A DNA stretch of 16,403 bases, taken from an uncultured Polynucleobacter sp. GTDB taxonomy: Bacteria > Pseudomonadota > Gammaproteobacteria > Burkholderiales > Burkholderiaceae. The notes beneath the pieces were generated by a model. It saw nothing but the letters and a program-made list of their open reading frames with translations. It was not told the origin of the DNA and ran no database searches. This document shows, in pieces, positions 6,080 to 13,568 of the stretch (positions are counted from its first letter, which is position 1; the number at the start of each line of letters is the position of its first letter). The DNA is taken from the NCBI GenBank assembly GCA_937996825.1, contig CALKUJ010000107.1, forward strand, positions 1 through 16,403. The letters run 5' to 3'. Made by a program: the position numbers and the translations under genes.

Positions 6080-8194
6080 TTACTTCAAGGTTGGGTAACG
6101 TACGTGGTCGATCAACTCTTGAACTTCTTTCTTTGGAGCTGGTGTTACCAAGCTAACCAAAATAATCAAAGCAAAGCCGACTGGAACACCGAAGATACCA
6201 GCTGAAATTGGTGCAATACCGTACCAAAGTTCAACTGGTGATGTCACGCCGAATACACCGCGCATCCATGGCTGTGTTGTAACCATATAGTAGATGGTAA
6301 TACCTAAGCCACCAACCATACCGACACAAGCGCCCCACTTAGAAGCACGCTTCCAGAAAATACCCAACACCAAAGCTGGGAAGAAAGCAGCAGCAGCGAA
6401 TGAGAACGCAGCACCAACCAAGAACAAGATGTCAGCTGGTTTCTGAGCAGCCACATAAGCAGCAGCTAGAGCAACCAATAACAACAATGCCTTAGAAATT
6501 GCCACACGACGACCTGTTGAAGCATTTGGATCGATCATCTTGTAGTACAAGTCATGAGACAAAGCGTTAGCAATCGTCAACAACAAGCCGTCAGCTGTAG
6601 ACAACGCAGCAGCCAAACCACCCGCAGCAACCATACCTGAAATAACGTATGGCAAGCCACCGATTTCTGGAGTTGCTAACACGATGATGTCGCCACCGAT
6701 TCTCATCTCACCCAATTGGAAGATACCGTCTTTGTTTACGTCAGCAACTGACAACAAAGTTGGATCTACCGCTGCCCAACTTGAAATCCATGCTGGTAGC
6801 TTATCGAATGGTGTACCAACGAGAACGTTGAACACTTCGTACTTAACAAGCACTGCTAATGCAGGAGCAGTGAAGTACAACAAGAAGATGAAGAACAATG
6901 ACCATGACACAGATTCACGAGCTTCTTTCACAGATGGTGTTGTGTAGAAACGCATCAAAATGTGTGGCAATGCAGCTGTACCAACCATCAAACAGAAAAT
7001 CAAGGCCAAGAAGTTGCGACGTGATGTGTCGTAAGCAGTCTTTGCTTTTTCATCGCCATTTGGATCGCCAGTGTACTGTGCTGCGTGACGAGGCATACCA
7101 GCCAAAGGCTTAGCTCTTGCTTCGTTTGCAGCTCTTGCTTTAGTCCATGCATCCTTAGCAGCAGCTTCGTCCTTAGGAACAGCAGCCAATGCTTTCTCAG
7201 CAGCAGCAACTTCAGCAGCAGGAGCGTTAGCAGCTTTTAGATCAGCCACTTTCTTCTCAGCAGCAGCTTTGTCAGCAGCTAGAGCCGCTGGGATATCTTT
7301 CAATTTTGCACTGAAAGAATCTGCACGCTCTTTGAAAACCGCAATAACTTCTAATTCTTTTGGATCTTTCATCAACTCTGCTTCACGAGCTGTCACTTTT
7401 TCAAGCTGGTAGCCGTAAACGATTTGTGGGATTGGGAAACCAGTTTGTTTCACTGACAACCAAACCACAGGAATCATGTAAGCGATGATCAAGATGATGT
7501 ACTGAGCCACTTGAGTCCAAGTAACAGCTTTCATACCACCCAAGAATGAGCAAACCAAGATACCAGCCAAGCCCAAGAAGATGCCAAGCTCAAATGAAAC
7601 ACCTGTCAAACGTGTTGTGATCAAACCTACACCGTAGATCTGGGCAACAACGTAAACAAATGAACACAAGATCGCAGCAACAACACCTAAGAAGCGTGGT
7701 AAGTTACCTTCATAACGAGCACCTAAGAAGTCAGGAATAGTGAACTGACCAAACTTACGTAGATATGGTGCAAGGAATAAAGCAACTAAACAGTAACCGC
7801 CTGTCCAACCCATGATGAAGGCTAGACCGCTGTAACCTGTCAAGTAAAGAGTACCAGCCATACCGATAAAGGAAGCTGCGGACATCCAGTCAGCACCTGT
7901 CGCCATACCGTTATACATAGCAGGAACACGTCGACCAGCCACATAGTACTCAGCAGCATCGTTTGTACGACTCATAAAACCGATACCGGCATAGAGGAAT
8001 ACTGTTGCTGCTAAGAAGGCGTAACCAATGTAGTTACGAGTCAAGCCCATTTGCTCCGCGATTCCAAGAACCAAAACAAATAGGACAAAACCACCAACGT
8101 ACCAGGAATAAACCTTGTTAAGTTGTTTTTTGAAAGCAGCGTTTGAACCGCCGCCACTGAATGCGCTACCGCTATCAGGAGACATTCCAGCCAT
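6080..8194 (-). CDS. Sodium:solute symporter, ActP-like, large subunit
   Basis: Inner-membrane member of the sodium:solute symporter (SSS) family, closest in feel to ActP/VC_2705-type carboxylate carriers. Evidence is the repeated hydrophobic segments, FMSRTNDAAEYYVAGRRVP (about 73-91), GADWMSAASFIGMAG (100-114), FTIPDFLGARY (151-161), and the late signature ALSTADGLLLTIANALSHDLYY (530-551). Acetate is the likely substrate by family, but sequence alone does not prove it. At 704 residues it exceeds a typical ActP (about 550). Most of the excess is a hydrophilic Ala/Lys/Glu-rich insert (about 265-392) between membrane segments, likely helical. A second oddity is DVNKDGIFQLGE (485-496), a canonical-looking EF-hand calcium loop. 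The gene starts two bases after the DUF4212 stop, with GAGGAGGA (complement of 8201-8208) six bases upstream of the ATG. The small subunit and carrier are thus one translational unit, ending at the terminator at 6001-6026. Confidence 0.92.
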   Translation of the reverse strand: MAGMSPDSGSAFSGGGSNAAFKKQLNKVYSWYVGGFVLFVLVLGIAEQMGLTRNYIGYAFLAATVFLYAGIGFMSRTNDAAEYYVAGRRVPAMYNGMATGADWMSAASFIGMAGTLYLTGYSGLAFIMGWTGGYCLVALFLAPYLRKFGQFTIPDFLGARYEGNLPRFLGVVAAILCSFVYVVAQIYGVGLITTRLTGVSFELGIFLGLAGILVCSFLGGMKAVTWTQVAQYIILIIAYMIPVVWLSVKQTGFPIPQIVYGYQLEKVTAREAELMKDPKELEVIAVFKERADSFSAKLKDIPAALAADKAAAEKKVADLKAANAPAAEVAAAEKALAAVPKDEAAAKDAWTKARAANEARAKPLAGMPRHAAQYTGDPNGDEKAKTAYDTSRRNFLALIFCLMVGTAALPHILMRFYTTPSVKEARESVSWSLFFIFLLYFTAPALAVLVKYEVFNVLVGTPFDKLPAWISSWAAVDPTLLSVADVNKDGIFQLGEMRIGGDIIVLATPEIGGLPYVISGMVAAGGLAAALSTADGLLLTIANALSHDLYYKMIDPNASTGRRVAISKALLLLVALAAAYVAAQKPADILFLVGAAFSFAAAAFFPALVLGIFWKRASKWGACVGMVGGLGITIYYMVTTQPWMRGVFGVTSPVELWYGIAPISAGIFGVPVGFALIILVSLVTPAPKKEVQELIDHVRYPTLK

Positions 8195-8196
8195 GA

Positions 8197-8460
8197 TTAG
8201 TCCTCCTCTTCTTCAGCACAACCGTGCTCTTTGTCTAGGTTGTTCATGTAATGAGCATAGTAGACAATAATTAAAACGTAAGCGATCAATGATCCTTGCG
8301 CACCCATCCAGAAGCTGAAAGGCCAGCCAAAGAATGTGAATGCTAGGTCACGAGCCATGTAAGCGACCACGTACGTGACAACAAACCAAAGACCCAACAA
8401 AATTGCCGTGATTCTTAGGTTTTTTGCCCAATACTGGCGATGCGATTCCGTTAATTGCAT
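8197..8460 (-). CDS. DUF4212 symporter small subunit
   Basis: A protein of 87 residues with two hydrophobic segments (about 14-36 and 50-70), separated by ARDLAFTFFGWPFSFWMGAQGS, and ending in an acidic tail AEEEED. This is the DUF4212 family, annotated as the putative small subunit of solute:sodium symporters and habitually encoded just upstream of the large subunit, as here. It starts with ATG preceded by GAGGAG (complement of 8469-8474) eight bases away. Its last codons provide the Shine-Dalgarno for the symporter, so the two are translated together. YjcH, the small protein with E. coli actP, is an analogous partner from a different family. Confidence 0.92.
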   Translation of the reverse strand: MQLTESHRQYWAKNLRITAILLGLWFVVTYVVAYMARDLAFTFFGWPFSFWMGAQGSLIAYVLIIVYYAHYMNNLDKEHGCAEEEED

Positions 8461-8559
8461 AACAGTTTCTCCTCGTTATTTCTTTAAAACCAGGTTTCCC
8501 CGGAACCTTTTGCGATTCACCGGAATTTCACTTCCAGCTTGCAACCGAACCGCTATTTG
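8461..8559 (-). promoter_or_regulatory. Gap upstream of the DUF4212-symporter pair
   Basis: These 99 bp lie between the TPR gene stop and DUF4212. A short hairpin, AGGTT and AACCT around a C-rich loop near 8493-8510, might end the TPR transcript. TTGACA at the complement of 8558-8563 is a perfect -35, but the spaced -10 would be AAGCTG, which does not fit sigma-70. I see no convincing promoter, although the carrier operon must have one here or further upstream. Confidence 0.25.
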
Positions 8560-9138
8560 TCAAGAAGCTTTCACTTCAAGCCCAGTTTCCCGCTCTAATT
8601 GAGCGGCAAATTTAGGCTCAAACCCTTTGAGATGGCGAATAATCTTCACCGCCTCTTCAGGTTGCTGACGATCTACATGAACCCGCGCTAACTGGTACCA
8701 AGCGTAAGGGCTCATCGGTTGCAATTGGGTGTTGCGCTTAAGGGCCTTAATTGCCTCTTCAAAGCGCTGCTGTTGAATTAGGACCAAACCTAGGCCGTAC
8801 CAGGCCATGTCCAACTTTTCATCTAATTCAATAGCACGACGGAAACTGAATTCAGCATCAGTGATCTGCTTCATTTCTTCTTGCAAGAAACCGAGGTTGT
8901 ACCATGCGAATGCAGGAGCATCCGGTTTGGCAACTAATTTTCTGTACATATCAATGGAAGCCTGCTTATTACCGACCTCCGCATAGAGATGAGCCAAGCT
9001 ACCTAATGCATAAGGATCATTTGGATAGTCGGTCAACATGTCTTCAAATGTTTCAATCGCCCATGGCTTTCTACCAAGCACAATAAACGTGATTGCTCGC
9101 CACTTATGCAACTGCCATTTGAAATCAATCTTTATCAT
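8560..9138 (-). CDS. TPR-repeat protein of unknown function
   Basis: 192 residues built of tetratricopeptide repeats. Repeat-type positions include WAIETFEDMLTDYPNDPYAL, LGSLAHLYAEVGNKQASIDM, AWYNLGFLQEEMKQITDAEF, AWYGLGLVLIQQQRFEEAI and AYAWYQLARVHVDRQQPEEA-like units, giving about four to five repeats over most of the chain. There is no signal peptide, so it is probably cytoplasmic and acts as a protein-binding scaffold. Partners are unknown. The start is ATG at 9138, which overlaps the TGA of the upstream gene (ATGA). The frame opens two codons earlier at a TTG, but the ATGA overlap makes the ATG more likely. It is therefore coupled to the small membrane protein, suggesting a shared job. 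Confidence 0.85.
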   Translation of the reverse strand: MIKIDFKWQLHKWRAITFIVLGRKPWAIETFEDMLTDYPNDPYALGSLAHLYAEVGNKQASIDMYRKLVAKPDAPAFAWYNLGFLQEEMKQITDAEFSFRRAIELDEKLDMAWYGLGLVLIQQQRFEEAIKALKRNTQLQPMSPYAWYQLARVHVDRQQPEEAVKIIRHLKGFEPKFAAQLERETGLEVKAS

Positions 9139-9431
9139 CTGCAACCAACCATTCCAATAGAAACGCAGTGCTCAATTTTTGCCAAAGTCACTGCAATATA
9201 TAAAACTGAAACCACACAAAAAGCCACAACAGGAATGTGTCGCTCTGCAACCATTTTTGGAGAAATCAACTTAGCAATTGCTGTCCAAGGTTTATTTAAG
9301 ACAATAAACAACTGATAAAACATATTGGTTTCTCTTTTGTTTCCGACAATCGCATAAAGAATTGCTTGCCCAACCAGTGCCAAGCCACCGATATACAAAA
9401 CCAGCTGAAACACATTCAAAAACTGAATCAA
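9135..9431 (-). CDS. Conserved small membrane protein (98 aa)
   Basis: I do not recognise a named family. The 98 residues contain two hydrophobic segments (about 5-28 and 67-87) flanking a basic stretch VLNKPWTAIAKLISPKMVAERH, so it is likely an inner-membrane protein with a cytoplasmic amphipathic linker. Similar hypothetical proteins beside TPR genes occur in Burkholderiales as far as I recall. The start codon is TTG at 9429-9431, chosen because TGAGGT (complement of 9438-9443) sits six bases upstream. No ATG fits. Its stop overlaps the TPR start in ATGA, so the two are coupled. A hairpin with arms ACCCCA and TGGGGT lies just upstream of the ribosome binding site. Confidence 0.8.
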   Translation of the reverse strand: MIQFLNVFQLVLYIGGLALVGQAILYAIVGNKRETNMFYQLFIVLNKPWTAIAKLISPKMVAERHIPVVAFCVVSVLYIAVTLAKIEHCVSIGMVGCR

Positions 9432-9451
9432 ATTCTTACCTCAAGGTTCAA

Positions 9452-9466
9452 ACCCCAAACTGGGGT
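9452..9466 (-). promoter_or_regulatory. Leader hairpin before the 98-aa membrane gene
   Basis: Six-base arms ACCCCA and TGGGGT with a three-base loop lie about 20 bases before the TTG start and 8 bases before its Shine-Dalgarno. It could influence translation initiation or be the remnant of a terminator for the upstream exonuclease, but the following TTTG tract is short. The role is unproven. Confidence 0.3.
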
Positions 9467-9513
9467 ACTTCATTCAACACACGCACTATGAATTTTTTTG
9501 AGTGATCCGAAAA

Positions 9514-9523
9514 TAAGTACTTA
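9514..9523. promoter_or_regulatory. 10-bp palindrome in AT-rich promoter region
   Basis: TAAGTACTTA is perfectly palindromic and lies in the AT-rich 164-bp gap (9432-9595) between the exonuclease and the 98-aa gene. This gap should hold the promoter of the membrane/TPR pair. Several TATA-like hexamers are present, but none has a well-spaced -35. An operator role is only a possibility. Confidence 0.2.
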
Positions 9524-9595
9524 CCCTATTTATTTATCCATATAAATCAGATAATTAGAGCAATATTTCCCCTACAGAATATAAGGTATATATTC

Positions 9596-10234
9596 TCAAT
9601 TTCGGGGGAGCCAACGAGACTCTCGTGCCAATTTTTCTATCGAATCAATCGTTGCAGCCAAGGGTCTGAGTCTTGGCCAGATTTGCAGAATCAATTCAGC
9701 GGTGGCGAAAGTATCTGCCGCAGCTTGATGACGCACTGCACATTCAATCCCTAGATGATTCATCCATTGATCGAGGGATCTGGCCTTGACCTCAGGATAG
9801 GATGCTGACACCAATGGTTCAACATCAATCCAGGTATTTTTAAGTTTATGGCCGAGTTGATATTGAAAGGCTCTTTGAATCATTGACTCATCAAAAGCAG
9901 CATGAAAAGCCAATAAAGGCGCGTTCCCAACCCAACGCTCAAAGTTTCGCAATACTTGTTGAGGATCTTCTCCCATCATTTGCGCCTGAGCACCAATGCC
10001 ATGCAACAAGATATTGTCTTTATCTGAAGCCAAGTCTTGCTTCAATACAGCTTCAAAACTATCAAAAATATCAATCTTTAAGCTTTGATCATCATTCACA
10101 TGGATGCACACAGCTGCAATGGCCAATAAACGATCTTGCCTTGGATCTAAGCCACTGGTTTCAACATCCAAGACCACCCAGCGATTTTGATTGGTGGCCT
10201 GAGTCTGTCCAAGTAAGCGTTTTAACCAAAACAT
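9596..10234 (-). CDS. DEDDh 3'-5' exonuclease, DnaQ-like
   Basis: 212-residue exonuclease of the DNA polymerase III epsilon superfamily. All five DEDDh residues are visible: Asp23 and Glu25 in VVLDVETSGLD, Asp115 in AFHAAFDES, and His169 with Asp174 in VRHQAAADTFATAE. It lacks the polymerase-binding tail of true DnaQ and starts with a short basic MFWLKRLLG. It is therefore more likely a stand-alone nuclease than the replicative proofreading subunit. Its ATG follows the stop of the CBS/DUF294 gene by one base (TAAGATG) with no strong Shine-Dalgarno, so it is co-translated with that regulator. Such exonuclease-regulator pairs near ActP/DUF4212 carriers recur in proteobacteria to my recollection, but the functional link is not established. 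Confidence 0.9.
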   Translation of the reverse strand: MFWLKRLLGQTQATNQNRWVVLDVETSGLDPRQDRLLAIAAVCIHVNDDQSLKIDIFDSFEAVLKQDLASDKDNILLHGIGAQAQMMGEDPQQVLRNFERWVGNAPLLAFHAAFDESMIQRAFQYQLGHKLKNTWIDVEPLVSASYPEVKARSLDQWMNHLGIECAVRHQAAADTFATAELILQIWPRLRPLAATIDSIEKLARESRWLPRN

Positions 10235-10235
10235 C

Positions 10236-12164
10236 TTAACGACCGTAATCTAATTCAATGCGCTGCTGTAAATCTCTGGTAGCCCTCAGCGACTCTTTAA
10301 GAATTCTGCGGTCAATATTGTTCAAGCTACTCAATTCCAATGCGTTGAAATTTCCACCAATTGCATGCGAATCAATTTGCACAGAAAGGCGTAGCATTTG
10401 CAAAAACTCAAAAGCAGATACCCAAGCCAAATATTCACGCTCTGGAATATCAAGCGCAAGACCCACTGCAATTAATCGGTCTCTGGTATTGGTATCAGGA
10501 ATGCCGTAAGCCAGTGAGTAGATGCGTGCAGCATCAACCAAGATGGCAGTGCCATGAAGTTTCAAATCAATACATTCCTTATCCTCGAGTTTGATGGTGT
10601 CAATCCCACCATGCCAACTGATAGGCACTTTTCTACTCAATGAGTTATCAGCCAGTAATTTGATGAAGCGTGGAATAGCTTTGGCTTTTTGAACCACTGT
10701 ATTTTTCATTTCCACTAACAAATCAGGATTACCCGCCACCAAACGAAAATCAAAATAAATACTTGCATTCAAAAGATCTTCTGGTGTGCCTTGCTCTATC
10801 CAGTTCGAGAATCGCTCCAACCATTCAGACTCACTCAAACAAATCTTTGGATTACTGGCCATCACATTACCCTTGCACAATGGATAGCCACACGCATCCA
10901 GGGCTTGATTAACATCCAGCGCGAATTTCAAATACTTATCACGGATGACATCAGTGGCTTGCCCTGAAAACACCAAAGCATTGTCTTGATCAGTAGCAAT
11001 GGTTTGCTCAGAGCGCCCCTCGGACCCCAAGGCAATCCAAGCAAACTCTTTTAAATCCAAACCATGCTTTTTGGCATTGAGCTCGACCAATCGTTCGCAA
11101 ACCACATCATTCAAATAACTGATCAAGGTCGTCAACTGCCTTGCTTGAACACCTTGACCAATCAAATTTTTTGCAAATTTTCTGATGTCTTTGGCACAAA
11201 CAATCATGTCCGATAAATCAGTTGCTGATCGAATGGACGTGCTGATATTTTTCAAAGATAAACGTTGCGTGGCAAATAGATCTCGCTCAGAGATGATGTT
11301 CACAATGTCCTTACCATCCACCACTGGTACATGTCGAATACCAAACTTAGACATCATCAAAGCAGCATCTTGTGCGGTATGCGTGATGGTCAAAGCTTTA
11401 ACGCCTTTGGTCATCACATCTTTTATAGGAGCATCAAGACTGACTTGGGGAATGGTCACTCTGCCCAAAATATCGTAGCGCGTCAAAATCCCCAATAATC
11501 CATCCACTGGACTACTCACCAAAATCGAACCAACGCGACGCTCATGCATCTGAGACAAAGCATCTTTGATAGTGGTCTCCGGCGTCACAAATAATGGTTT
11601 TTTACGAGGCAACTGCCCAAGAGGTGTTTCTAATGATTGCTCTGAAAAAATTTGTGAGGCATAAGTTCTCTGCAAAACCTGGCGAGACTGCTCTAAAAAT
11701 TTCAAGATGCGCAAACTGAGGTAATCAGCGAAGGGACTAGATAGATTTGCCAATTCCTTCATGGTCTCGACAGAAATTCTCAGACAAAAACAATCTCCTG
11801 AAGCTGCATAGGTGGCAGTCACAGATCTACCAGCAACAGCAGCACTCACAGGAAATAACTCACCGGTCTCTATCTCATGTGCGCCGCCTGCCTCATTTGC
11901 CATACCCCGTCTTGAGATAACACTGCCCTGACGAATGAAATACAGTTGTTTTACCTCTCCATGAGCAGGCTCAAGAATGATTTCTTCTGGGGCGAAATAA
12001 TGTTCTTTGGCTGACTTGATGAAAAAATCAACGTGCTCAGGCTTCATCTCAGAAAAGGGAATTACCTGCATCATCTGTTGACGCAAATTCATCACCAAAC
12101 TTCTTGATGGTGTCACTTCTTTGCTTAACTCTTTGGGTAATTCTTTTGGCGATTCAATCGACAT
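10236..12164 (-). CDS. cNMP/CBS-domain DUF294 nucleotidyltransferase-like regulator
   Basis: 642-residue cytoplasmic signalling protein. Domains in order: cyclic-nucleotide-binding fold (about 25-150, with YFIRQGSV and a GELFPVSAA stretch), two CBS domains (about 185-235 and 250-300, each ending in IL.RYDILGR or IISERDLF), DUF294 nucleotidyltransferase core (about 320-460), and a C-terminal DUF294_C domain. The nucleotidyltransferase motif GSEGR (380-384) followed by Asp392 and Asp394 in TDQDN is intact, as in GlnD/MNT-type enzymes, so protein nucleotidylylation is possible. I chose ATG at 12164, preceded by AGGA eight bases upstream. A frame extension to TTG at 12209 lacks a ribosome binding site. 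The cNMP pocket lacks a clean RTA signature, so ligand binding is uncertain. The exonuclease follows one base later. The carrier genes downstream suggest a role in carboxylate uptake control, by inference only. Confidence 0.9.
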   Translation of the reverse strand: MSIESPKELPKELSKEVTPSRSLVMNLRQQMMQVIPFSEMKPEHVDFFIKSAKEHYFAPEEIILEPAHGEVKQLYFIRQGSVISRRGMANEAGGAHEIETGELFPVSAAVAGRSVTATYAASGDCFCLRISVETMKELANLSSPFADYLSLRILKFLEQSRQVLQRTYASQIFSEQSLETPLGQLPRKKPLFVTPETTIKDALSQMHERRVGSILVSSPVDGLLGILTRYDILGRVTIPQVSLDAPIKDVMTKGVKALTITHTAQDAALMMSKFGIRHVPVVDGKDIVNIISERDLFATQRLSLKNISTSIRSATDLSDMIVCAKDIRKFAKNLIGQGVQARQLTTLISYLNDVVCERLVELNAKKHGLDLKEFAWIALGSEGRSEQTIATDQDNALVFSGQATDVIRDKYLKFALDVNQALDACGYPLCKGNVMASNPKICLSESEWLERFSNWIEQGTPEDLLNASIYFDFRLVAGNPDLLVEMKNTVVQKAKAIPRFIKLLADNSLSRKVPISWHGGIDTIKLEDKECIDLKLHGTAILVDAARIYSLAYGIPDTNTRDRLIAVGLALDIPEREYLAWVSAFEFLQMLRLSVQIDSHAIGGNFNALELSSLNNIDRRILKESLRATRDLQQRIELDYGR

Positions 12165-12207
12165 CAATACATTCCTTTTTATTCCAAGCGAATCAAGCAA
12201 AGCCACC

Positions 12208-12230
12208 AAAGACTATATATACTTGTCTTT
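12208..12230. promoter_or_regulatory. Dyad-flanked divergent promoter of pdxH and the CBS/DUF294 gene
   Basis: Inverted arms AAAGAC (12208-12213) and GTCTTT (12225-12230) flank an 11-base AT core. TATACT (12218-12223) is a good -10 for pdxH and would place the start of transcription at or next to the ATG at 12231. On the other strand TATAGT (complement of 12212-12217) is a -10 candidate for the regulator, leaving about a 40-base leader. Neither has a clear -35. The arms may form an operator shared by both genes. Confidence 0.4.
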
Positions 12231-12866
12231 ATGACAAAGCTAGCCGACCTCAGAAAATCCTACATGAAAGGCAGCCTCTCTGAAGAGGATGTTCAAGCCA
12301 ACCCGATTGATCAATTCAAGATTTGGTTTGATCAAGCTCAGCATGCAGAATTACCTGAACCCAATGCTATGACAGTAGCATCGGTTGATGAAAATGGCAA
12401 ACCCAGTGCGCGTGTGGTTTTAATTAAAGAAGTCACACACGAAGGCTTTGTTTTTTTCACTAATTACGAAAGTCGTAAAGGCCAAGCGTTACTGGCCAAT
12501 CCTCATGCAGCCCTTTTATTCTTTTGGCCTGAGTTAGAGAGGCAGATTCGAATCGAGGGCAGCGTTGAAAAGATATCCGAGAAAGAAAGTGATGAGTACT
12601 TTCATTCAAGACCTCTGGACTCCAGAATTGGCGCTTGGGCTTCACCGCAAAGCAAAGTGATTTCTGGAAGAAGTGAATTAGTGACAAAAGCAGCTGAATA
12701 TGCTCTTAAGTTTGCCCTCAACCCTCCTCGCCCACCACACTGGGGAGGCTTTAGGGTCAAGCCAGAGGCTGCCGAGTTCTGGCAGGGCAGACCCTCTCGC
12801 TTGCACGACAGGATTCATTACACACTCGAGCAAAACGTCTGGAAGATTCAGCGCTTAGCCCCTTAA
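12231..12866 (+). CDS. pdxH: Pyridoxamine/pyridoxine 5'-phosphate oxidase PdxH
   Basis: FMN-dependent oxidase converting pyridoxine or pyridoxamine 5'-phosphate to pyridoxal 5'-phosphate, the last step of de novo and salvage vitamin B6 synthesis. The 211 residues are the normal length. Family landmarks are RVVLIKEV (61-68), FFTNYESRKG (75-84), RQIRIEG (104-110), FHSRPLDSRIGAWAS (124-138), WGGFRV (171-176) and RLHDR (190-194), covering the FMN-phosphate and substrate-contact positions of the family. The start at 12231 gives the expected N terminus MTKLADLRKSY. No Shine-Dalgarno precedes it, and the -10 candidate is so close that a leaderless message is plausible. It diverges from the CBS/DUF294 gene and converges with msrA, 14 bases apart with no evident terminator. 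Confidence 0.96.
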   Translation: MTKLADLRKSYMKGSLSEEDVQANPIDQFKIWFDQAQHAELPEPNAMTVASVDENGKPSARVVLIKEVTHEGFVFFTNYESRKGQALLANPHAALLFFWPELERQIRIEGSVEKISEKESDEYFHSRPLDSRIGAWASPQSKVISGRSELVTKAAEYALKFALNPPRPPHWGGFRVKPEAAEFWQGRPSRLHDRIHYTLEQNVWKIQRLAP

Positions 12867-12880
12867 TCACTTCCTCTAAT

Positions 12881-13411
12881 TTATATCAGCAAATTTTTGA
12901 ATTGCGCTCTAAATTTGGCAACCTTAGGGCTGACCACAAAAGCACAGTAACCTTGATCAGGATGAAGATTGAAATAATTCTGGTGATATTCTTCAGCAGG
13001 GTAATAGGTCGGCAGGTCAGAAATTTCCGTGACAATCTTATTGCTGAAGATTCCAGATTCATCTAAATTTTTTACCAATTCTTTTGCGGTAGTTTTTTGA
13101 CTCTCATCGTGAGTAAAAATAACTGAACGATATTGCGAGCCCAGATCATTACCCTGTCGGTTGAGCGTGGTTGGATCATGAATTGCAAAAAATACTTCTA
13201 GCAACTGCTTGAAACTGACCTCCGAAGAATCAAATTCCAAACGAACCACCTCAGCATGGTCAGTCCGTCCACTGCAGACTGCATCATAGTTAGCATCCGA
13301 AGCCTTACCGCCCGCGTAACCTGACTCGACACGACGCACACCCCTTACGTGCTGATAAACGGCTTCCAAACACCAAAAACATCCTCCACCCAGTGTTGCC
13401 TCTTGATTCAT
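12881..13411 (-). CDS. msrA: Peptide methionine-(S)-sulfoxide reductase MsrA
   Basis: Repairs oxidised methionine (S-sulfoxide) in proteins using thioredoxin. 176 residues, typical of the single-domain form. The active-site GCFWC (10-14) gives catalytic Cys11, with Glu54 in DHAEVV, Tyr94 in GSQYRSVIF, and YPAEEYHQNY (137-146). A resolving cysteine candidate is Cys156 in DQGYCAF. No signal peptide, so cytoplasmic. ATG at 13411 is preceded by GAGGAAG (complement of 13418-13424) six bases upstream, a clear ribosome binding site. It diverges from the aldehyde dehydrogenase. MsrB is not nearby. Confidence 0.96.
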   Translation of the reverse strand: MNQEATLGGGCFWCLEAVYQHVRGVRRVESGYAGGKASDANYDAVCSGRTDHAEVVRLEFDSSEVSFKQLLEVFFAIHDPTTLNRQGNDLGSQYRSVIFTHDESQKTTAKELVKNLDESGIFSNKIVTEISDLPTYYPAEEYHQNYFNLHPDQGYCAFVVSPKVAKFRAQFKNLLI

Positions 13412-13568
13412 GACGATCTTCCTCTATATCAATAGTGTCATGTTAATACTCTGAGGTTGAACGTGCTTGGCATTGGGGTATTCACTTGCTTGATATTAGT
13501 CAAATCCCTGATTTTTTGTTTTATCAACTACTCATATACTTATAAAAAATAACTATTCTTAAAATCCC
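13412..13568. promoter_or_regulatory. Divergent msrA / aldehyde dehydrogenase intergenic region
   Basis: 157 bp, AT-rich on the dehydrogenase side. TATACT (13535-13540) and TATAAA (13541-13546) are -10 candidates for the dehydrogenase, with only weak -35 matches (TTGTTT, 13516-13521). The ATG at 13569 has no Shine-Dalgarno. No gene is visible in the gap. Confidence 0.3.

Noticed and set aside
8558..8563. Perfect TTGACA upstream of DUF4212
   Set aside because: The correctly spaced hexamer is AAGCTG, which is not a plausible -10, and a sigma-54 GG-N10-GC spacing was not met either.
12165..12209. Upstream TTG start for the CBS/DUF294 gene
   Set aside because: No ribosome binding site there, whereas ATG at 12,164 has AGGA at good spacing, and the extension would overlap the promoter region.
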